Positions 1 to 5,630 of a stretch of 12,203 nucleotides of DNA are shown here, one piece after another. Made by a program: the position numbers and the translations under genes. The notes beneath the pieces were generated by a model that was given only the letters and a program-made list of their open reading frames with translations, was not told where the DNA came from and ran no database searches. This DNA comes from an uncultured Collinsella sp. (GTDB lineage Bacteria; Actinomycetota; Coriobacteriia; Coriobacteriales; Coriobacteriaceae): assembly GCA_934646965.1 (NCBI GenBank), contig CAKUEZ010000061.1, positions 1-12,203 of the forward strand, in the 5' to 3' direction. The first letter of the stretch is position 1, and every line of letters starts with the position of its first letter.

Positions 1-33
1 AGGTCGTAGGTTCAAATCCTGCCCCCGCGACCA
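1..33 (+). tRNA. 3' end of tRNA-Met (CAU), initiator type, partial
   Basis: The window begins in the variable loop/T arm of a tRNA. The visible part is T stem GTAGG/CCTGC with loop TTCAAAT, 3' acceptor strand CCCCGCG, then ACCA with an encoded CCA. The anticodon is not visible here. The duplicate at 1867-1943 shows CAU in an anticodon stem with three consecutive G:C pairs, the hallmark of initiator tRNA, so this copy is assigned by identity. Nucleotide 72 is G, where bacterial initiators normally avoid a strong 1:72 pair; nucleotide 1 lies outside the window. A hairpin terminator follows. Whether the 5' half is intact cannot be seen. Confidence 0.85.
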
Positions 34-42
34 AGAACTTGC

Positions 43-72
43 AGCTCGTCGGCCTAGCCGGCGAGCTTTTTT
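43..72 (+). terminator. Rho-independent terminator of the tRNA
   Basis: The arms AGCTCGTCGG (43-52) and CCGGCGAGCT (58-67) pair with one G:U, and a run of six T (67-72) follows. It lies 10 bases after the tRNA CCA. The same hairpin is duplicated at 1953-1982. Confidence 0.85.
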
Positions 73-121
73 GTTATTCCGGGCTGTGTTTTTGACCCGG
101 TCCTCAACTTTTCGGTCGAAA

Positions 122-178
122 ATCTCAATCTGTAACAGGTAGACCCGATTTGGGCAGCTAGATGTTACAGATCGAGAC
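122..178. repeat. Palindromic TCTGTAACA/TGTTACAGA repeat, copy 1
   Basis: Arms of the type TCTCAATCTGTAACA and TGTTACAGATCGAGA flank a 27-base centre that itself carries inner TAG/CTA complementarity. It is one of eight family members in the window. It sits at nearly the same offset from the tRNA end as copy 2 does from the displaced tRNA fragment. Confidence 0.85.
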
Positions 179-234
179 ATTTGGACAGAGCGGGCCCTGC
201 ATGCCCGATCTGACGCAAGCCAACAAGATGCAAA

Positions 235-326
235 CTAGGGAACTTTACTGCGGAACTAGGGAACCTTACTGCGGAACTAGGGAACCTTACTGCGGAACTA
301 GGGAACTTTACTGCGGAACTGGGGAA
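235..326. repeat. 21-bp tandem repeats (4.4 copies) upstream of the AlbA_2 gene
   Basis: Units start at 235, 256, 277 and 298, with a partial unit at 319-326. The unit reads CTAGGGAAC, then TTTACTGCGGAA, with a single T/C variation. The spacing is two helical turns, so GGAAC half-sites recur on one DNA face. The block ends about 50 bases before the start codon at 376. By position this looks like an operator array, most simply for the wHTH domain of the adjacent gene (inference). A 33-codon open frame across it (228-329) has no credible ribosome binding site. Confidence 0.85.
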
Positions 327-375
327 TGACTGGGGTATAGTAGGGGCTGACTAATGATTCAATCGAAGGACAGCT

Positions 376-1875
376 ATGTTCATAACGAATGATATCGAGT
401 TGGTCGCTGCGGTTGAGCACATGAGGGCCGCAGGGACGGACCTTGCCGAATACGAACTCAAAACTGCGGCAGGCGGTTTTCCCAAGACGATGCCGGATTC
501 GATTTCCGCTTTTGCTAATGGAACTGGTGGAACGATCGTTTTCGGCATCAGTGAAAAAGACGGCTTCCATTCGGTGGACATCGATGTGAAGATGATCCAG
601 GCGCATAGCGCCCAAGCGGCGAGGGAACTCGTTGAGCCTCCCCAGATGGTCGACATCATGGTTTTGGAGTTTGAGTCGAAGCCTGTCGTTGTGGTCAATG
701 TCCCCGAGGCTTCGCCACGAGAGAAGCCATGTTATGTCAAAAAGCTCGGTCAACGCCTTGGCTCATACATAAGAACGGGCGATGGCGACCACAAGATGTC
801 ATCTTACGAAATCGACCGATATATCGAAAATCAATATCGAAGCGCGCGCAACGATGCTGTTGTTGTTGAGGGCGCAACGATGGATGACTTTGATCAAGAA
901 TTGCTCGCAGGATGGCTCTCGCGCGTGAGGTCGACGACACTGGGCAGGTCTGCGGCTTTAAGCGATGAGGAGCTCATGGCAAATCGGCGTGTGGTTTCCC
1001 CCGACGCTGAAGGGATTTTGAGGCCAACCGTTGCAGGAATTATGGCGTTGGGTTTTAGTCCACAACGGTTTTTTCCTCGAGCTAATGTTGTGTTCACAGC
1101 CTATCCGACACCGAAAAAGGGCGAGGTGGGGAGAGCCGGGGAACGTTTTTCTGATTCGGTTGATATCGATGGGCCAATACCCATCATGGTGGTTGATGCG
1201 GTGCGGGCTGCATCACGAAACATGAGGCATGGCGCAATTGTAAAAGGCGCGTTGAGGGAAAACGTGCCGGACTATCCGTTGGCCGCAGTCCGTGAGGCCG
1301 TTGCCAACGCGTTGATGCATAGGGATTATTCTCCCGATGCGTTAGGCACCCCGGTAATGATTGACCTTTACCCCGATCGTATGGAGTTGTCCAACCCCGG
1401 CGGCTTGTTCGGCTCGTTGACGGTTGAGCGTTTGGGACAACGAGGCGCAACGGCTTCGAGGAACCAGTTTCTAGCTCGAATTCTCGAGGATGTGCCGTAT
1501 TCCGATGTTGATGGCAGGGTCGGTCGTGTTGTCGAAAATCGAGGCTCGGGCTATCCGACGATTAATAGGGAACTCGAACAGGCCTTGATGCCCGCACCGA
1601 TTGCTAAGAGCACTCTTGATGAGTTTGTCTTGATCATGAGGCATCGACGCATGACGGACCAGGAAGACCGCTCATACACAAAGGAAAACGTTAAGACTGC
1701 CATCCTTGGTTACATTGCCGATCGCGAGAGCGTAAGCACGTCGGAACTTGCGAAAGCGTCGGGGATGTCAGTGAAAACGGTGCGCCGATATCTGTCTGCG
1801 CTTATGGAGGAAGGAATTGTCGAGGGAATCGGGACGGCCAATAGCCCCAAGCGACGCTATCGCCTGCGTCGATAG
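376..1875 (+). CDS. AlbA_2 (Schlafen-like)/HATPase_c/winged-helix protein
   Basis: This 499-residue protein has the architecture of the family often annotated as RecG-like ATP-binding transcriptional regulator. Residues about 23-150 form an AlbA_2 domain, with ELKTA near 27-31 and FANGTGGTIVFGI at 46-58. Residues about 300-400 form a GHKL-type HATPase module, with EAVANALMHRDY at 307-318, MELSNPGGL at 336-344 and ENRGSGYPTI at 387-396. Residues about 435-499 form a C-terminal winged helix with SELAKASGMSVKTVRRYL. The ATG at 376 has GAAGGA five bases upstream. It is probably a cytosolic DNA- or RNA-binding ATPase. AlbA_2 proteins include regulators and candidate phage-defence factors, and the sequence does not decide between them. 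It is the sole gene of the tRNA-flanked unit. Its TAG stop (1873-1875) lies inside the displaced tRNA fragment, so transcription probably ends at the duplicated tRNA terminator. The iterons at 235-326 suggest autoregulation. Confidence 0.85.
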   Translation: MFITNDIELVAAVEHMRAAGTDLAEYELKTAAGGFPKTMPDSISAFANGTGGTIVFGISEKDGFHSVDIDVKMIQAHSAQAARELVEPPQMVDIMVLEFESKPVVVVNVPEASPREKPCYVKKLGQRLGSYIRTGDGDHKMSSYEIDRYIENQYRSARNDAVVVEGATMDDFDQELLAGWLSRVRSTTLGRSAALSDEELMANRRVVSPDAEGILRPTVAGIMALGFSPQRFFPRANVVFTAYPTPKKGEVGRAGERFSDSVDIDGPIPIMVVDAVRAASRNMRHGAIVKGALRENVPDYPLAAVREAVANALMHRDYSPDALGTPVMIDLYPDRMELSNPGGLFGSLTVERLGQRGATASRNQFLARILEDVPYSDVDGRVGRVVENRGSGYPTINRELEQALMPAPIAKSTLDEFVLIMRHRRMTDQEDRSYTKENVKTAILGYIADRESVSTSELAKASGMSVKTVRRYLSALMEEGIVEGIGTANSPKRRYRLRR

Positions 1876-1943
1876 GAACAGCTTGGAAGCTCGCCGGGCT
1901 CATAACCCGGAGGTCGTAGGTTCAAATCCTGCCCCCGCGACCA
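1867..1943 (+). pseudogene. Displaced initiator tRNA-Met fragment with broken acceptor stem
   Basis: The 77-base register fits a full tRNA. The anticodon arm is intact: CCGGG stem, CTCATAA loop, CCCGG. The T arm, the 3' strand CCCCGCG and CCA are also intact. The 5' seven bases are CGTCGAT instead of the complementary CGCGGGG type, and one D-stem pair is lost. Homology to a normal initiator tRNA starts at about 1879 (CAGCTTGG). The first bases contain the stop codon of the upstream gene. This is the expected remnant when an element inserts into a tRNA and supplies a new 3' half to the functional copy. It is unlikely to be a working tRNA. Confidence 0.75.
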
Positions 1944-2010
1944 AGAACTTGCAGCTCGTCGGCCTAGCCGGCGAGCTTTTTTGTTATTCCGGGCTGTGTT
2001 TTTGACCCGG
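1911..2010 (+). repeat. Right direct repeat of the tRNA-associated island (attR-like)
   Basis: An exact copy of 1-100. Beyond it the two loci diverge (TCCTCAAC at 101, GTCTCAAC at 2011). They remain alignable into the palindromic repeats at 122-178 and 2031-2087, which lie at almost the same distance from the tRNA end. Confidence 0.85.
1953..1982 (+). terminator. Duplicated tRNA terminator, now behind the AlbA_2 gene
   Basis: Same hairpin and T run as at 43-72, placed 78 bases after the stop codon of the 376-1875 gene. It is the only terminator visible for that gene. Confidence 0.75.
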
Positions 2011-2030
2011 GTCTCAACCTCTCAAACAAA

Positions 2031-2087
2031 ATCTCAATCTGTAACACCTAGACCCGGTTTTGGCGGCTATCTGTTACAGATTTAGAC
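2031..2087. repeat. Palindromic TCTGTAACA/TGTTACAGA repeat, copy 2
   Basis: Left arm TCTCAATCTGTAACA and right arm TGTTACAGATTTAGACA, with a 27-base centre containing ACCCGGTTTTGG. CTGTAACA starts at 2039, 81 bases before the equivalent point in copy 3. Confidence 0.85.
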
Positions 2088-2110
2088 AAACCGGCAGACC
2101 AGCCTCCGTT

Positions 2111-2167
2111 TGTCTAAATCTGTAACACGAGGGGTGGATTTGGCCGAGTTACTGTTACAGATCGAGA
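2111..2167. repeat. Palindromic TCTGTAACA/TGTTACAGA repeat, copy 3
   Basis: Left arm TGTCTAAATCTGTAACA and right arm TGTTACAGATCGAGA. It lies 18 bases beyond the LysR stop codon, on the 3' side of that minus-strand gene, where the hairpin could protect or end the transcript, although no T run follows. Confidence 0.85.
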
Positions 2168-2185
2168 TGATTTGCTGGGTCGGCC

Positions 2186-3082
2186 TTAGTCGTTGGTAAT
2201 CAGGAACTCATCTAGGAAGACATCGAGCAGGTCGTTCTTGCGCTGTGGCAGCCAGGCGGCGGCAATTGTCATTTCGGCCGATTTGCCCTCTATGGGAATC
2301 GCAACGACTTTGCCGTTGGTGGGAAAGGTCTGCGTCAGATATCCGGGCAGCAGCGCGTAGCCCAGGCCTGCGGCGACGCACAGCACACTTGTCTCGACGT
2401 CTTCAGACACATAGGCAATCTTGGGGTGCTCTTCTATCTTGGCAAGCGTGGCCGCAATCGCCTCCGATTCGCCGTATCCGCTGGCTCCGCGCGTGGCGTC
2501 AACAATCGGATACCCCTTAAGGTCTTCGATGCGAATCGATTGCCGGTGGGCGAGCGGGTGATCGAGCGGCACCACGGCGTGCAGTGGATAGGACCTCAGG
2601 ACCTGCCACTGCATATCGGACATGCGGTATTCGTTGTAGAGCAGGTTGATGCACACGTCGATATCTTCTCGGCGCAGGGCATCGTAGAGCTCCGAGACGT
2701 TGTCGCGCATAAAACTCAGTCGCACGTTGGGGTAGCCCTGGTGAAACCCAAACAGCATGTCGGCTAGATCAGTCCGTTCGTATCCCTTTATGTAGCCGAC
2801 CTTGAGCTCGCCTTCGGGCATGTCGTCTGCCGCCCGCGCGCGTCTTACGGCCTCGGTGGTTCGCCCGACAATCGCACGGGCGTCATCGAGGAACAGGGCT
2901 CCCGCCATCGTAAGCTCAACGTGATGGTTATCGCGCTCGAACAGCTGCTTTCCCACGATGCGCTCGAGCGCCGCGATCTGGTTTGAAACCGTTGCCTGCG
3001 AAACAAAGAACTCCTTGGCGACCTTCGAAAAAGAGCGCGCCTCGGCCACGGCTATAAAGTACTCCAGCTGTTTGATGCGCAT
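2186..3082 (-). CDS. LysR-family transcriptional regulator
   Basis: This 298-residue protein has the usual LysR length. Residues 1-61 are the N-terminal winged helix-turn-helix: MRIKQLEYFIAVAEARSF, then a recognition region with SQATVSNQIAALE and LFERDNHHVELTMAG. Residues about 90-295 form the periplasmic-binding-protein-like effector domain, with PLHAVVPLDHPL and a C-terminal segment AAAWLPQRKNDLLDVFLDEF. I chose the ATG at 3082 over an in-frame ATG at 3121, because GGAGAA lies just upstream of the former and family members begin with MxIxQLxYF. The gene is divergent from the DUF1097-like gene at 3225, the classic layout in which a LysR protein controls its neighbour and itself. A conserved motif in the shared upstream region recurs before the FAD reductase gene. 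The effector is unknown, but may be the substrate of that pathway. Confidence 0.93.
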   Translation of the reverse strand: MRIKQLEYFIAVAEARSFSKVAKEFFVSQATVSNQIAALERIVGKQLFERDNHHVELTMAGALFLDDARAIVGRTTEAVRRARAADDMPEGELKVGYIKGYERTDLADMLFGFHQGYPNVRLSFMRDNVSELYDALRREDIDVCINLLYNEYRMSDMQWQVLRSYPLHAVVPLDHPLAHRQSIRIEDLKGYPIVDATRGASGYGESEAIAATLAKIEEHPKIAYVSEDVETSVLCVAAGLGYALLPGYLTQTFPTNGKVVAIPIEGKSAEMTIAAAWLPQRKNDLLDVFLDEFLITND

Positions 3083-3224
3083 GGTTCTCCATACATTAGA
3101 TTTTCTTATCACGTAATGCATAGATTAGCGCAAACGCCCAGCGATTTCCCTTTTATGATTTAGGAACGGTTATTTGCGTGCGTATCGACAACACCGCAAA
3201 TTTCTTTTGAAGAGAGGAATCTCG
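3083..3224. promoter_or_regulatory. Divergent LysR/DUF1097 promoter region with candidate LysR site
   Basis: A 142-bp region between divergent start codons. ATTTGCG (3172-3178) and CGCAAAT (3195-3201) form an inverted repeat with a 16-bp spacer. The left half continues as ATTTGCGTGCGTATCGACA (3172-3190), which matches the reverse complement of 3992-4010 at 17 of 19 bases. A possible plus-strand -10 TATGAT lies at 3154-3159 without a clear -35. The repeat lies downstream of it, between promoter and ribosome binding site. Direct binding by the LysR protein is inferred. Confidence 0.5.
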
Positions 3225-3803
3225 ATGAAAGGCCGTAAAACCATCAAGCTTGTTCAGGCCGCCACTGGTGCCATTGTGCTCACACTCCTTATGCAGCTGA
3301 TGGGGGTGTTTGGGTATGGGCAGTACACCTGGATGTGCTTTTTGCCGCTGTTGATGTTTTTTGCCTTTGGGGCCGATTTTAAGAAGATCCCCGAGATGCT
3401 GGTGAGCTATGCCGTCGGTGAGGTTTGGTGCGTGATCAACTCGCTGGTCATGGGCGTATTCGTCTCGGCCTTTGGCCCCGACAACATGGTTATGAGCAAC
3501 ATCGTCCCGACCATCCTTGTTATCTTTTGCATCCTGACGACTCATGAGAACCTGCTCGAAGGCAAGATCTGCTCCAATGTGCCCTGCGTCTTTATGGGTC
3601 TTGCCACATCGTTCTTCACGTTTATGCTGCAGCAGCCGATCAACTTTGGCCACCTCTTTGCGTTTTGGGCCTTTGGAATCGCGCTCGCGGTTTGCCTGGT
3701 CATGTCGGGAACGCTCGTGTGCTCGGCAATCTTTGGAAAAGAGCGCACTATTCAGGCGCTTACGCCGCTCGCTGTTCTCGAGGCGCAGCAGAACCATAAA
3801 TAA
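3225..3803 (+). CDS. Small multi-spanning membrane protein, DUF1097-like
   Basis: The predicted protein has 192 residues, with about six hydrophobic segments (roughly 10-28, 33-50, 56-80, 86-102, 115-135, 141-165). The pattern around TWMCFLPLLMFFAFGADFKK, then YAVGEVWCVI, resembles the DUF1097 family (E. coli YcdZ type) of inner-membrane proteins of unknown function. This assignment is by eye. The start at 3225 is chosen over an upstream in-frame ATG at 3174, because AGAGAGGAAT precedes it and the first residues (MKGRKTIK) give a normal positively charged cytoplasmic N terminus. The gene is divergent from the LysR gene and 254 bp upstream of the FAD reductase. It could move the substrate or product of that enzyme across the membrane, but the sequence does not prove transport. 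Confidence 0.8.
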   Translation: MKGRKTIKLVQAATGAIVLTLLMQLMGVFGYGQYTWMCFLPLLMFFAFGADFKKIPEMLVSYAVGEVWCVINSLVMGVFVSAFGPDNMVMSNIVPTILVIFCILTTHENLLEGKICSNVPCVFMGLATSFFTFMLQQPINFGHLFAFWAFGIALAVCLVMSGTLVCSAIFGKERTIQALTPLAVLEAQQNHK

Positions 3804-3818
3804 GAAAACTCGATTATC

Positions 3819-3853
3819 AGGGGCGGGCGCCATAAGACGCATCGCCCCCTTTG
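3819..3853 (+). terminator. Possible weak terminator after the DUF1097-like gene
   Basis: GGGGCG (3820-3825) pairs with CGCCCC (3843-3848), followed by CTTT. The T run is short. The stem overlaps a competing inverted repeat (3826-3834 / 3858-3866), so it may be conditional or only partly effective. Confidence 0.4.
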
Positions 3854-3918
3854 TGCGTATGGCGCCAAGACCATGCGTTCGAAAACGTTGCCCAAACGCA
3901 TGGTTCATCCGCACAAAG
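3826..3918. promoter_or_regulatory. Cluster of nested and competing inverted repeats upstream of the FAD reductase
   Basis: Three perfect inverted repeats lie in 93 bp. GGCGCCATA (3826-3834) pairs with TATGGCGCC (3858-3866). CTTTGTGCG (3849-3857) pairs with CGCACAAAG (3910-3918). ACCATGCGTT (3870-3879) pairs with AACGCATGGT (3895-3904). The second encloses the third. The first crosses the second, so in RNA those two would be mutually exclusive or form a pseudoknot. If transcription reads through from the upstream gene this could be a switching leader. If the gene has its own promoter near 3963-3991 these are more likely protein-binding sites. Confidence 0.5.
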
Positions 3919-3962
3919 CCCGTGGACACTATGGGCAAACATCGGTGCGCCTGCACATGGTT

Positions 3963-3991
3963 TTGAGTCTGTTTTCGAGCGAAAGTATGGC
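3963..3991 (+). promoter_or_regulatory. Candidate promoter for the FAD reductase gene
   Basis: TTGAGT (3963-3968), a 17-base spacer, then TATGGC (3986-3991). The match to consensus is only moderate. The extended shared motif begins one base later, where a bound regulator would affect initiation. Confidence 0.3.
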
Positions 3992-4010
3992 TGTCGATAC
4001 GCATGCAATT
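3992..4010 (-). promoter_or_regulatory. Candidate LysR-regulon motif upstream of the FAD reductase
   Basis: TGTCGATACGCATGCAATT is, in reverse complement, a 17/19 match to the motif at 3172-3190 in the LysR/DUF1097 divergent region. Its core TGCATGCGT also occurs at 9032-9040 before the flavodoxin-like gene. Confidence 0.5.
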
Positions 4011-4057
4011 CGCATGAAGCCTGGGCTCGTTCAAGAGCCTTATAAAGGAGGATTCGC

Positions 4058-5563
4058 ATGAAACAGTTAGAGACCGACGTCGTTGTCGTTGCCGCGGGCC
4101 TGAGCGGCCTTGCCGCAGCGGTTGCCGCAGCCGAGGCGGGTGCTCGCGTCATCGCCCTGGAGAAGGCCCCCATTACCGGCGGCGCCGCCAACATGGGCAT
4201 GGGACCTGCCGCCGCTGGCTCTCCGCTCCAGAAGGCCTCGATGATCGAGGTCACGCCGGGCGAGCTCTTCCGTCGCCATATGTTCTATACGCACTACCAG
4301 GTCGATGCTCGCCTGGTGCGCGACTACTACTTTAAGTCGGGCGACACCATTGCATGGCTGCAGGACATGGGCGTGGAGTTTAACTCCGTGCGCCCGGCGT
4401 TCCGCGCTCGCGAGCGCACGCGTGCCTATTCCGACGGCGAGTACACCTGGCATGTCGTGCAGCCCGAGGACGGCTCCGAGCCCGGTCCTCGCGCGGCCAC
4501 CACGATGACCAAGCGCATGACCGAGCGCGCTCAGGACCTGGGTGTCGAGTTTATGTTCGAGTGCCCGGGCACCGGCCTTATCAAGGGTGAGGATGGCGCC
4601 ATTTGCGGCGTGACCGCCAAGGACAAGGACGGCGAGGAGTACCAGATCTCGTGCAAGTCCGCGATTGTCGCCACGGGCGGTTTTGGCCACAACGCCAAGC
4701 TCATCAAGGAAAAGCTCGACTTTGAGTGGGGTACCGACCTGTTCTCGTTTGCCATTCCGGGTATGGACGGCGACGGTATCAACATGTGCCACGAGGTCGG
4801 CGGCGGCCACACCCCGGTGACCATGGAGCTCATGTACCAGATCCCCGACAACATGAACCACTTCTATGTTGAGGGCGCGTTCCGTCAGCCGTGCTACTGG
4901 TGCAACCGCCTGGGCGAGCGCTTTATGCCCGAGGACGAGATCTTCAACACCACCTTTGTCGGCAATGCCATTAACCATCTTCCCGGCAAGGTCGCTTATG
5001 CCATCTTTGATTCCCGCATGCTCAAGCATTGGAAGAAGGATGGTCCGGATATCGTCAGCCACGTTCATCCGCACGATTTGTACGATGGCTTTGAGGAGCA
5101 GTGGAACCGCGACCTGGAGGCCGGCTACCCGGCGATTTGCCAGGCCGACACGCTGGAGGAGCTTGCCGAGAAGGCAGGCATCGATGTTGAGGGCCTGCTC
5201 GCCAACGTCGACGAGTACAACCAGATGTGCGACAACGGCTGGGACGACATCTTTGAGAAAGAGCGCGAGTTTATGAAGCCGCTCGAGAAGGGCCCCTTCT
5301 ATTGCTGCAAGCAGTACTGCGGCGCCTACGGCACCCTGGGCGGCGTGCTCATCAACCACAAGATGGAGGTCATGACCGACGACTATGAGGTCATCCCTGG
5401 CCTGTACTGCGTTGGCACCGACGCTTGCACCATCTATGGCGACTCCTATAACTACTGCATTCCGGGTAACACCATGGGCTTCTGCCTTAACTCGGGTCGT
5501 ATCGCCGGCGAAAACGCCGCCGCAGCCCTCTTTGAGGACGCGGGCGACGAGGAGTGGTCGTAA
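4058..5563 (+). CDS. Soluble FAD-dependent reductase of the fumarate reductase fold (FAD_binding_2)
   Basis: This 501-residue flavoprotein has an N-terminal FAD Rossmann motif DVVVVAAGLSGLAAA (7-21), with E35 ending the second strand and GGAANMGMGP (41-50). It also has VATGGFG (204-210), GMDGDGINM (235-243), NRLGERFMPED (283-293) and a C-terminal GLYCVGTDA, then NTMGFCLNSGRIAGENAA (471-488). This is the FAD_binding_2 group that includes soluble fumarate and urocanate reductases and 3-ketosteroid dehydrogenases. The first glycine of the dinucleotide motif is Ala12. The Arg-bearing HGxNRLGGNA segment of fumarate reductases is replaced by SYNYCIPGNTMG, and the HHTMGG histidine by AYGTLGG, so the acceptor is probably not fumarate. 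There is no signal peptide, haem domain or flavinyl-attachment domain, so electrons should come from partner proteins; the next two genes fit. AAAGGAGG precedes the ATG by seven bases. Confidence 0.88.
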   Translation: MKQLETDVVVVAAGLSGLAAAVAAAEAGARVIALEKAPITGGAANMGMGPAAAGSPLQKASMIEVTPGELFRRHMFYTHYQVDARLVRDYYFKSGDTIAWLQDMGVEFNSVRPAFRARERTRAYSDGEYTWHVVQPEDGSEPGPRAATTMTKRMTERAQDLGVEFMFECPGTGLIKGEDGAICGVTAKDKDGEEYQISCKSAIVATGGFGHNAKLIKEKLDFEWGTDLFSFAIPGMDGDGINMCHEVGGGHTPVTMELMYQIPDNMNHFYVEGAFRQPCYWCNRLGERFMPEDEIFNTTFVGNAINHLPGKVAYAIFDSRMLKHWKKDGPDIVSHVHPHDLYDGFEEQWNRDLEAGYPAICQADTLEELAEKAGIDVEGLLANVDEYNQMCDNGWDDIFEKEREFMKPLEKGPFYCCKQYCGAYGTLGGVLINHKMEVMTDDYEVIPGLYCVGTDACTIYGDSYNYCIPGNTMGFCLNSGRIAGENAAAALFEDAGDEEWS

Positions 5564-5630
5564 CACCAAAGCTATTCGCGCCGACGGGCACCCACGCATA
5601 GGGTGCAGGCGGGGATTTGCCCTACAAGCG

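Larger units (their letters stand above)
1..100 (+). repeat. Left direct repeat of the tRNA-associated island (attL-like)
   Basis: Bases 1-100 are identical to 1911-2010. They cover the tRNA 3' part, the terminator and a short hairpin (CCGGG 79-83 / CCCGG 96-100) that ends exactly where the identity ends. The repeat probably continues to the left of the window, because the right copy extends tRNA identity back to about 1879. A 100-bp exact repeat is longer than the usual 15-60 bp att core at tRNA genes. This suggests a recent event, or exchange by homologous recombination. Confidence 0.85.
1..1910 (+). mobile_element. Minimal tRNA-associated island with one cargo gene and no integrase
   Basis: The unit between the two 100-bp direct repeats is 1910 bp. 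It contains one copy of the palindromic repeat, a 21-bp iteron block and one gene (376-1875). The architecture is a tRNA 3' end at one side and a displaced tRNA 3' fragment at the other, which is typical of integration by a tyrosine recombinase at a tRNA gene. No recombinase, transposase or excisionase is encoded, so mobility would need help in trans. G+C of the cargo gene appears lower than the chromosome around it: a sampled block at 541-600 has 29 of 60 G/C, against 37 of 60 at 5821-5880. Alternatives are a decayed larger island or a tandem duplication of the tRNA region with later insertion of the gene. Confidence 0.6.

Noticed and set aside
228..329. 33-codon open frame encoding a 7-residue repeat across the 21-bp iterons
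   Set aside because: No ribosome binding site. The T/C variation changes Leu to Pro in this frame, so there is no sign of coding constraint; an operator array explains it better.
3153..4034. 293-codon minus-strand frame over the DUF1097-like gene and the following gap
   Set aside because: Composition is His/Lys/Arg-rich without a domain, and it overlaps a well-formed membrane-protein gene.
3816..4254. Minus-strand frame spanning the inverted-repeat region before the FAD reductase
   Set aside because: Ala/Pro/Thr-rich shadow of the FAD gene start, with no credible start signal.
4067..5599. Long antisense open frame (510 codons) opposite the FAD reductase
   Set aside because: A by-product of G+C-rich codon use in the true gene. 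It shows no domain, and the plus-strand frame has clear FAD motifs and a ribosome binding site.
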